NCBI RefSeq assembly: GCF_949987515.2
Contig: NC_082697.1
Span: forward strand, 21,831,730-21,895,729
DNA from: Delphinus delphis
Lineage: Eukaryota; Chordata; Mammalia; Artiodactyla; Delphinidae
Length of the DNA: 64,000 bases
Reading direction: 5' to 3'
Every line of letters starts with the position of its first letter. The stretch's first letter is position 1. This document shows, in pieces, positions 56,343-64,000 of the stretch. Below the pieces are notes generated by a model that saw only the letters and a list, made by a program, of their open reading frames with translations, had not been told where the DNA came from and made no database searches. Both the position numbers and the translations under genes were made by a program.

Positions 56343-56730
56343 CCTTTGATTCAGCTATGAAAAGGAACGAAGTGCTGATACATGCTACAACATGGAGGCA
56401 CCTCAGAAGCATCATGCTAAGTGAAAGAAGTCAGACGTAAAGGGTCATGTACTGTGTGATGCGTTATACCAAATATCTGGAGCAGGTAAACCTCCCTAGA
56501 GACAGGTAGCGAATGGTGGTTGCCTGGGGCTGTGGGGAGAGGGGAACGAGGAGAAACTGCTTAACGGGCATGGGGTTTTATCTTGGGGTGACAAAAATGG
56601 TTTGGAACTAGATGGAGATGGTGTTTGCACAACACTAATAAATGTTTTAAATGCCACTGAATTGTATACTTTAACGTGGTTGATTTTATTTATGTGAATT
56701 TCACCTCAATAAGATTAGAAAAGCAAACAC
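56343..56730 (+). repeat. L1 3' end
   Basis: CATGCTACAACATGGAGGCA, GCTAAGTGAAAGAAGTCAGA, AATGCCACTGAATTGTATAC and TTTCACCTCAATAAG. Confidence 0.88.
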
Positions 56731-56889
56731 TTCACCCTGCAGTCTCTTCCTCATTAATGAGCATAATTTTACCATGAATGATTTAGTCCTCTGGTTAGTA
56801 AAGCCCCCAGCACGGGGGCCCAAGCTCTTCTTTCCCAGAGAACCCCCTCCCCGCTTGAGAATTCCAGGGAGGAAAGAGCAGCATGAGCT

Positions 56890-57060
56890 AGAGAGTGGGC
56901 CCTGGAGTCAGCCTGCCTGAGTTCAATTCCAGGCACCTCCATGTCCTCATCCTCAAATGTGGGTGCTAATGCTACAACCTCGTGGAGTTGTGAGGATGTA
57001 CCGGTATCAGACATGTAAAGTGTCTGGGCACACATAATGTTTATTCTCTAAGCTGTGTTG
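56890..57060 (+). repeat. MIR SINE
   Basis: GCCTGCCTGAGTTCAATTCC and GTTGTGAGGATGTACCGGTA. Confidence 0.8.
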
Positions 57061-57089
57061 TCAGGGCAGGCCAGCTTCTCCTACTATCA

Positions 57090-57560
57090 CCTGTGCTGCA
57101 AATAGTTACTGAGCACCTGCTACGTGCCAGGCAATTTTCTAGCCTCGGGGATTCATCTATAAGCAAGAACAGCAATAAAATTCCTTTCTTCTTGGAGCTA
57201 ACATTCCAATTGGGGTAGAAGACAATAAATAAAGTAAAATACATGTGTTAAATGGTGGTAAATACTAAGGAGAAAAAATAAAGGGTGAGGGATAAGAAGT
57301 TTGGGGGAAAGTTTAGAATTTTATTTAGTTATTTTTTTAAAGATTTATTTATTTGGCCGTGTCAGGTCTTAGTTGTGGCATGTGGGATTTTTTTAGTTGT
57401 CGCATGCGAACTCTTAGTTGCCGCGTGTGGGATCTAGTCGCCTGACCAGGGATCGAACCCGGGCCCCCTGCACTGGGAGCGGACCACTGGACCACCAGGG
57501 AAGTCCCGAAAGGTTAGAATGTCAAATTAGGTGGCCAGAGAAGGTTTCCCTGAGTGATGT
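57090..57560 (-). repeat. L2 split by a SINE
   Basis: GAGCACCTGCTACGTGCCAG and CTTCTTGGAGCTAACATTCC left of the insertion; GGCCAGAGAAGGTTTCCCTG right of it. Confidence 0.8.
57320..57507 (-). mobile_element. CHR SINE
   Basis: GGCCGTGTCAGGTCTTAGTT, GGGATCGAACCCGGGCCCCC and terminal GGGAAGTCCC. Target-site duplication GAAAG(T/G)TTAGAAT (57307-57319, 57508-57520). Confidence 0.9.
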
Positions 57561-58035
57561 GTTTTCATTTCCTCTTGCTGCTGTAGCGAATTACCGCAAA
57601 TGTGGAGGCTTAAAACAACACAAGTGTAGTATTTCACGTTTCTTGAGGTCAGGAGTCCAAAATGGGTCTCACTGAGCTGAAATCAAGGTGTTGGCGGAGC
57701 CGCGTCCTTCTGGAGGCTCCAGGGGAGAGCTCATGCCTTGCCTTTGCCGCTTCTAGACGCTGCCCACATTCCTCGGCTCATGGACCCACATCATTCCAAC
57801 CTCTGCCTCCCTTATCACATCTCCTTCTCTTTGACTTTCCTCCCTCGCTCTTTTCCTTATAAAGACCCTTGAGATTATGCTGGGCCCACCTGGATAATCC
57901 AAAATAATCTCCCCATCTCAAAATCCATAATCACACCTGCAAAGTCCCTTTTGCCATGTAAGGTGACACAGTCACAGGTCCTGGGGATTAGGATGCGGAC
58001 ATCTTTGAGGAAGCCATTATTCTGTCCACCACATA
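57560..58035 (-). mobile_element. MLT1-type solo LTR (ERVL-MaLR)
   Basis: Reverse orientation of an MLT1 LTR: TTAAAACAACACAAGTGTAG, GAAATCAAGGTGTTGGCGGA, CTTATAAAGACCCTTGAGAT and CAAAGTCCCTTTTGCCATGT. No internal retroviral sequence is present, so it is an old solo LTR. Confidence 0.85.
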
Positions 58036-59120
58036 AGGCACAGTATCTAAAGGACAGCAAGTTCAAAGGCCCTAAGGCAGGGCTTGCCAGACTTGCTTGA
58101 GGAAGATGGAGATCAATGAGGATGCAGTAGAGTGGGCAAGGGGCGAAGTGGTCTCTCACGAAATCAGACAGGTGAAGAAGGTAAAATGGCTCTTACAGGC
58201 CCTTATGGGTCCCAGTGAAGACTGACCTTTACCTGAGTGAGATGGGATCAGGTGAGGGATGTGAGCTTATGGGTTTTATGGATGCCCCTGGCTGCTGTGT
58301 CTAGAACAGACTAACCATGAGCAGGCTGCTGCAATATCCCTGAGACGATGGTGGCTGGACCATGGTAGTAGAGAGAAGTGGTAAGATGGGTCTCATTCTG
58401 GATTTTGAAGGTCAAGTTGCAAGGAACCACTTAAGGATCAAAAGTGGAGTGTCACAGAAAGAGGGGAGTCAAGGATGGCTCCAAAGCTTTTGGCCTGAAC
58501 AACTGAAAGGATTAAGAGGCCCTTTAAGAAGGGGAAGACCTGGGACGTCCCTGGTGGCACAGTGGTTAAGAATCCGCCTACCAATGCAGAGGACATGAGT
58601 TCAATCCCTGGTCTGGCAAGATCTCACATGCCGCGAAGCAACTAAGCCCATGCACCACAACTACTGAGCCTGCACTCTAGAGCCCACGTGCCACAGCCAC
58701 TGAAGCTAGCATGCCTAGAGCCCATGCTCCGCAACAAGAGAAGCCACCGCAATGAGAAGCCTGCGCACCACAACGAAGAGTAGCCTCCACTCGCTGCAAC
58801 TAGAGAAAAGCTCACGTGCAGCCACGAAGACCTAATGCAGCCAAAAATAAATAAATAAAATAAATTTTTTAAAAAAGAAGGGGAAGACCACAAAAATCAG
58901 ACTTGGGGCTGCTGGTGTCAGGACTTTACTTTGAGATGCCTGTTGGGCATCCAAATGGAGATACCTAGTAGGAGGTCAGATATATATGAGTCTGGAGTTT
59001 AGGAGAGGGGTCTGGTGGGATTTCTTTGGGAGACATAGGCATGTTGGTGGTATTTAAAGCCATGAGCCTGGATGAGATCTCCCAGGGAGTGTGGGCAGAG
59101 ATCAAGGACTGAGACCTGGG
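58036..59120 (-). repeat. L2 split by a SINE
   Basis: TTCAAAGGCCCTAAGGCAGG, CCCTGGCTGCTGTGTCTAGA and TCAAGGATGGCTCCAAAGCT, then GCTGGTGTCAGGACTTTACT after the SINE. Confidence 0.75.
58541..58874 (+). mobile_element. CHR-2-like SINE, long form
   Basis: GGGACGTCCCTGGTGGCACA start and GAAGCCACCGCAATGAGAAG body. Perfect 15-bp target-site duplication AAGAAGGGGAAGACC (58526-58540, 58875-58889). Confidence 0.94.
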
Positions 59121-59924
59121 CCCCCTTTGATGAGGAGGAACCAGTGATATAGAAGGAAAACCAGGCGAGGGTGGGGTCCTGGAAGCCAGGAGCGCCAAAT
59201 GCTGCAAGCTCTGTCCAAAGCAAGTATGGAGTAAGGGGTTGGTGGAGCAGAGGGTGACCACCTTTACTTTCCTAGGGCTGTTCTCTGGCAAACAGCCTCT
59301 ACAGGAGACAATTTAAGGGAGTCAGACCTACCGAGGCGGCCCTGCTCCTGTGATTCCAGAGCTGTCTCCCCTCCCGTTAGCTTGACAGGTCTGCTCTAGA
59401 GGTCTGGCCCCTACTCTCCCAGCATAATTCCCCTCCGGTCTCAACTCCAGCTGGGCCCATAAGACTCAGCTCAGTTACTCTACTCTGCCAGGCGGCTGTG
59501 CTGCCTGCCTCAAGGCCAAGCTGGAGGCCCCCACCCAGCTCCCACAGCACCCACTGCTCCCTCGCTGGACAGCTCTCCACACCCAGGCTGTGTACACGTC
59601 TCAGTCTCCCACTGGTCCAGGCTCACTCTGGGCTTCTGGGAGGCCTCCTTATTTCTGCATCCCCTGCCCTAGCGTGGCATAAGACATCTAAGAGACTGAG
59701 TAAACGTCTGTGAACAGAAACACTCAGCAGAAGCCCCTTCTGCTAGGATCTGGCTGTGCCTGGCCCTTTGTCGTGCAGGCACTCCAGTCCCCGGGCTCCT
59801 CCTAAAACCTGGGGTGCTGGGATCCTGCCAGGCCCTCCATGGCAGGCTGGCCCATCACAGCACCAGCCTGCTGACACTCACTGAATATTTGTTAAATGTT
59901 GAAAAAAGGCCCAAGGACTGGGCC

Positions 59925-60065
59925 CAAGTCCGAGTTCTGGCATTCTCAAGTCATCAGGACTTCAGTCTCCCGTCTCTAAAAGGGAGATGACACATGCTCA
60001 TCCCTTAAGTTCCACCTCATCAGTTGTGACAACATTTGGGAAAGTGTTCGGCAAACTGTAAACCA
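59925..60065 (+). repeat. Degenerate MIR
   Basis: CCGTCTCTAAAAGGGAGATG and GGGAAAGTGTTCGGCAAACT. Confidence 0.55.
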
Positions 60066-60484
60066 GCCAGGCGTTCAGAGGGACCACAGATCGAGGCTTC
60101 TCCTTGGTGGCTGATTCAGGGCACGTGACAGGACCTGTGTGACCCACCCCATGCCACGTAAGGCCTCCAACTCAGTTTTCCTCAAGCTGCTTTGAAGACA
60201 AGCAGCATCTTCCTCAGGCAGCGGGAACCAGGGACTGAGAGGGGCCCGGCCCCGGTGGAAACTCTGACACACGCACGGACGTTCACCGCATTTCCAGTGA
60301 CTAAGGGCCACACGAAGCAGTTGGCTGGACCCTTCCTAAAATTCGTCCCGGAGCTGCTCTGACCAGACGGACCCCGCTCCGGCCATCCCCGGCCCCGTTG
60401 TCCCGCTTCTCTGGGGGTGCACCCTTCCCGCACCCCGCAGGGGAGGGACCAGCGCTCCCCATCAGCACAGGCGACACACAGGCA

Positions 60485-61342
60485 GCTCAGCGTGTGGGGC
60501 CGTTTATTAACGTTTACTTCCCCAAATGACTTTTCCTCACCGGTCAGGGCCTGAAAGAACTGGGGGTGTGGGAGGGGGCACAGACAGAAGCCAAAAGGTG
60601 CACGTTGAATGTGCTATGATGGGCTGAAAAGAGGGTGGTCTGAGATTGACAAGCCCTCCCCCATTTCACATGCTCAGGAAGTCTGGGCCCAAGAAAACAC
60701 GCTCATTCAGCCAAATCCCTTCCATGCGCTGGAGGAGGATGGGGCATCACCCTGGCTGGGTCTTCCACTGGCTCTCACTCCAGGCATCTTTCAGGCCTGG
60801 CTGTTGTACTAGTGGGACCCCTAGCACTGCAGTGGCTTTGGCGCCTTGACCTAAACAAACAGGGGAGGGCTGGCCCAGCTCCATCTGCACAAGCAGAGAC
60901 AAAGGTGACGGATTAGCAGATCTGATCTGCGGGGCACAGATAATGGGAGATGGGCGGGGCTTGTCAGCATCAGATAATGACTCGAAAATGCAGTGTAGAT
61001 CTACAACGTGGGTGACTAAAGGCAGGACACGAGGATTCAGTAGGAAAATGCAACTCTGTGAGCTGACCCAATTTCTGAAGAGACTTCCAAGACAGTCTCT
61101 GCTCACAGGGTGTTTTAGTCCCCTTGGCCCTAAACCATCATGGAAGCAGAAGAAAGAGGAAGTGGTGGTCTGCCCACCGGGCCCTGGGAACTATCGTGAC
61201 TGTCCAGATCTCTGTGGTCAGAGGGCATCCCAGCCACCTCAGACCCTGAGCCCGGGATAAACTGAGGGAACAGAACGTTGAGCCCCGGGAGGGCTGCCCC
61301 CAAGGCCCTTGCCCGCCCACCGGGCTCCACAGGCCGCCTCTT
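60485..61342 (-). other. MANBAL: MANBAL 3' UTR
   Basis: About 860 nt between the MANBAL stop codon and the predicted cleavage point just past the AATAAA at 60508-60503. No recognisable repeat interrupts it, which fits an expressed 3' UTR. The end is set from the poly(A) signal, not from transcript data. Confidence 0.75.
60503..60508 (-). terminator. Poly(A) signal AATAAA of MANBAL
   Basis: Canonical AATAAA on the minus strand, followed about 30 nt later by a GT-rich stretch (CTGTGTGTCGCCTGTGCTG, about 60483-60465), the usual downstream element. It is the first canonical signal after the MANBAL stop. Confidence 0.8.
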
Positions 61343-61450
61343 CTACCGCTTCTTCTTGGCCTCCTTCTTGGGTCTCTTGTTTGCAGAAGGAGCAGTGGCC
61401 TTGGGCTTCCTCGTCACCTCCGCACTTCGGGGCTCAGATGGTTCTGCCTC
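61343..61450 (-). CDS. MANBAL: MANBAL last coding exon (C-terminal 35 residues)
   Basis: Minus-strand exon from acceptor CACACAG (exon base 61450) to stop TAG (61345-61343). It encodes 35 residues beginning [18 protein letters not shown] and ending [11 protein letters not shown]. This is the C-terminal tail of MANBAL, a small (85-residue in human) mannosidase-beta-like-named protein of unknown function with one membrane segment; the membrane segment is coded in an upstream exon outside the window. The tail is strongly basic and lysine-rich, ending KKKR. It closely follows the human sequence with a few substitutions. The gene lies upstream of SRC on the same strand, as in human. MANBAL is unrelated in function to Src as far as is known. 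Confidence 0.93.
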   Translation of the reverse strand, partial: EAEPSEPRSAEVTRKPKATAPSANKRPKKEAKKKR

Positions 61451-61659
61451 CTGTGTGGTGACAGAAAGGAGAGTCCTGCTTAGACAAATCAAGCCTGACA
61501 CCAGCAAAATGAGATCATGTCTGAGGGGACTTTGCAAACGGAAGCGTGCCACAGAGACACAAGGGATGGAAACCGTCACTGCCAGGCCCCAGGAGCCACA
61601 TGTTTTGGGACTGTCCCCGGGGAGCAGGTGAAGGATAAGGGAGGAGGCCCGAGGGGAGG

Positions 61660-61855
61660 AGGCAGCCTTTGGAGTCTCACAGTCCTGGGGGAATCGAGGC
61701 TCCCCCAGCTCCAGTCAAGTGACCTTGTGGGCAACGCCCTTCCCCTTTCTAAGTCTTGGCTTACCCACCTGTGATGTGGAAACAGTGGTGCGCAACTTGG
61801 AGGGCTGATGTGAGGAGGCAAAAATGCATGGAAAGCCCCCAGTAAGTGCAAATGC
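61660..61855 (+). repeat. MIR SINE
   Basis: CAAGTGACCTTGTGGGCAAC and CTTGGCTTACCCACCTGTGA. Confidence 0.7.
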
Positions 61856-62409
61856 ACCCTGCGGCCGGCGGGCCATGGTGGGCAGGGACTGGGCAGAATG
61901 CGGGCGGGGAGCCGGCTCTGGGCAGACCTACTGTGGCTTGCTCTCCTGCTGGCCCTGCTACTCTCCTCCGCCCATTCAAGCACAGATGCTGGGGCAGGGA
62001 AGGGTGGAAGGGCGGCCACCACACAGAGTTCTGCGGCGCCTGGCAGAGGTGCCCTGTGGGAAAGGGGAGAGGGCAGCCTCAGGGCAGAACTCCAGACCCT
62101 CCCTACATCTGGGACAGCCCTGGTTTTTATCTGTCATGTACATTGTGATTTGTTCCCTGTAAGATTTGGTTTAAACAAAGGTTCTGCTGCTGAAAAAAGG
62201 TTCAAAACCACAGAGCCAGCCCTGGCCTTCACTGAGCTGATAAAGAAAGTGGACTCTGGGGAAGGGACTCGGCCTGTCACAGTCTCACAGGCTCATGTCA
62301 CAGGAGACTCTGGAGTGGCCTCAGTCCCGTCGGGTGTCCCCTCCTCCCTGGGTGATAAATCACACTGTGCCACAGCCAGACAGGATGTTAACAGAGTCCC
62401 ATCAAGCCC

Positions 62410-62570
62410 AGAGAACACAAACCACAGTCCATAGGCCTCGTCCGGCCCACAGGCAGACTTCACTTGGCCTGCAGTGTTTATTTTTAAGAATTTGAGCCAA
62501 CTGGGAGATTTCCCATTCGATCTGGAGTCCTTGCTTTCCTTGAAAACTTTAAACATCCAGTGACACTGGC
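62410..62570. repeat. hAT-Charlie-like DNA transposon fragment
   Basis: CGTCCGGCCCACAGGCAGAC and TTGGCCTGCAGTGTTTATTT resemble MER/Charlie elements (the GGCCCGCAG motif). Family not resolved. Confidence 0.45.
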
Positions 62571-63149
62571 CCTGAACCCCCTCATGGAAGAAACGGGCTG
62601 AGCAGTGGCTGCCCCTTTATTCAGGTGCCCTGACCCCCACCCCCACTGTCCCCAGCACTAATAGTAAGGAAATGTTTTCGGTACTTGTGTTCTTTTATTA
62701 AAAATGGGAAAACAAATAGCACACTAAGAATACGAGGAGGGAGCACGCTGTTTCTAGAAAAGTATTTCTTCGTGTTTAACTGGCCAGCTCCGAGCTGCCA
62801 GCTTGCCTTACCCTCTGTCCTTCCCTGCTCACCGTCAGCCCCTGGCCCCAGCCTCGAGTCTCCGTCAGACAGAAGAGGCAGGACCATGGCTGTGGCGGGG
62901 CGGTCCCTACCTAAGGCCCAGTCCAAAGGTCTGTCACCTCCCTCTTACCGGCCATCATTGTCTGCTCTCCACTTTGCCTGCCTGCCAGCTGAGACACCAG
63001 GTGTAAAGGCCCAGCCCAGTCCCAGGCACCCATGGGGGATCTTCCCAAGATAACCAGGGGACCGGCCCCTCCCCTGGCCAGGTCTCTGATTGCGCTCTGG
63101 ACTTCCCCAGCCTGTCCCCTTGTGCTGATACTGTTTTTGTAACTTGGCA

Positions 63150-63215
63150 AAAAAAAAAAAAGAAAGAAAGAAAAGTAAAAAGTTAGCCCATTAGAAAAAC
63201 AAACAAACAAAACAA
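63150..63215 (+). repeat. A-rich low-complexity run
   Basis: A13 followed by GAAAGAAAGAAAAG and CAAACAAACAAAACAAAACC. It could be the tail of a retrotransposed sequence, but no body or duplication was recognised. Confidence 0.75.
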
Positions 63216-63879
63216 AACCTCAGAGGAGCCAGTGTGTCAAGTGCACAGGCTGATGGCTGCAGAGCCCAGCAGGAAGGCTACTGTTTAAGGCAAACCCCAC
63301 AGGGCACAATGCCTTTGCAGACTTTGGGAGCTGGAAACCATCCCCAGCGCAGTACCTGTGTGGCCAGTGGAAACCAGTCAGTCCCTGCATGCCCTGGGCA
63401 AACAGGGCCTGATTAGACAAAGCGTTTATGCACAGGGAACTTGCCGAGGCCCACCAGGATCTCCAGGGATGGAGCACCCCTCTGAGCTCAAGCTGGGCGC
63501 CTCCTCTGGTTTCAGTGGGGCCAGTTCAGAATCCAGAGATGAGGACACGCAGCTGTGTCCCCAGTGCTTCCCTTACTTCCCTTACGCCACAGATCTTCTC
63601 TCATTCACCTCATCCTTTCTGTCACCTCCCAGACCTCTCTCCTGACCCAGCTGTCTGTCAGATGACTGGAGTGGCACCTCCCAGGCACCTACAACTCAAC
63701 TGTCCCAGACAGAGCATGGCCCCATCTCCATCTGGCCTGGCCCTCCTCCCCACCCATGGTCATAGCAACCAGGGTCCTGGCAACCCCACCCTCCCCCTCC
63801 TCCCCTCCGTCCAATCAGTCACCAAGTCCTGCTGATTAGACCTCCTCCACCTTGACCTGGCCACTCTCTTGAGCATCAA

Positions 63880-64000
63880 AGGCCCTACTTCAGTTCCCCC
63901 ACTGCCAACCAGCCTCCCTGCTCTCTCTATGCCATGCCTTGTGCACCTGCCAAAAGAATTTTTCTAAAATGCAGATCCCCCCACCTTACACTTTCCAGTG
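63880..64000 (+). repeat. L2 fragment at window edge
   Basis: CTTGTGCACCTGCCAAAAGA and CTAAAATGCAGATCC match the L2 middle region; it runs off the end. Confidence 0.5.

Larger units (their letters stand above)
41580..60484. other. SRC-MANBAL intergenic region
   Basis: About 19 kb without a recognisable gene, between the SRC promoter region and the MANBAL poly(A) site. It is full of MIR, L2, old L1, one MLT1 LTR and three SINEs. Apparently unique stretches: 42170-42370, 42850-43450, 44220-44770, 47250-48320, 48870-51190, 51910-52170, 52310-53220, 53790-54700, 55820-56120, 59120-59870 and 60070-60480. Confidence 0.75.
61451..64000 (-). other. MANBAL intron (partial)
   Basis: Runs off the right edge toward the exon with the membrane segment. 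It holds a MIR (61660-61855), a hAT-like DNA transposon fragment (62410-62570), an A-rich run (63150-63215) and an L2 start (63880-64000). 61860-62400 and 62570-63140 show nothing I can name. Confidence 0.75.

Noticed and set aside
57560..58035. Endogenous retrovirus
   Set aside because: Only a decayed MLT1-type LTR is present; no internal genes were found.
62694..62699. Second AATAAA on the minus strand, as an alternative MANBAL end
   Set aside because: It lies in the intron upstream of the last coding exon, with no exon recognised before it; single hexamers are common by chance.

Overview
The window is mammalian genomic DNA, almost certainly from a whale or dolphin. The evidence for a cetacean is 13 tRNA-derived SINEs of the CHR type, which start like (G)GGNTTCCCTGGTGG and come in a ~120 bp form, a ~330 bp CHR-2-like form and a ~200 bp internally deleted form of the kind described as cetacean-specific. 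Young L1 3' ends of the cetartiodactyl type are also present. The deep background is MIR, L2, MLT1 and old L1, as in any placental mammal. No bacterial, plasmid, phage or CRISPR features were seen.

Two genes on the minus strand are recognisable by protein sequence, in the order and orientation of human 20q11.23 (MANBAL then SRC). (1) SRC, the 5' half: a CpG-island promoter and untranslated first exon near 39.88-40.28 kb, a ~35 kb first intron, the first coding exon (4654-4946: SH4 and unique domain), the 100-nt exon that opens the SH3 domain (2817-2916), and the 18-nt neuronal N1 microexon (1752-1769, RKVDVR) with PTB-like and UGCAUG control motifs around it. The remaining SRC exons lie beyond position 1. 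(2) MANBAL, the last coding exon (61343-61450), 3' UTR and poly(A) signal (60503-60508). Its earlier exons lie beyond 64000.

Layout on the + strand: 1-2816 SRC intron carrying N1; 2917-4653 a short intron with a long TG-rich stretch; 4947-39878 SRC intron 1, filled with MIR/L2 fossils, a block of stacked L1s pierced by SINEs (11.7-18.5 kb), a 49-bp minisatellite (24.7-25.06 kb), a small CpG-rich block (26.0-26.35 kb) and an interstitial telomeric repeat (35.3 kb); 39.3-40.3 kb the SRC CpG island; about 41.6-60.5 kb the SRC-MANBAL intergenic region; 61.45-64.0 kb a MANBAL intron.

The points most worth following are the glycine-run expansion in the SRC unique domain (15 consecutive Gly, net +13 residues against human c-Src as I remember it), the intact N1 microexon with its regulatory elements, the promoter with purine/pyrimidine tracts and an HNF1-like site upstream, the telomeric repeat and the 49-bp minisatellite. 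I found no new multi-gene system. Repeat assignments rest on remembered consensus sequences, so their boundaries are approximate (about +/-20 bp) except where target-site duplications fix them.
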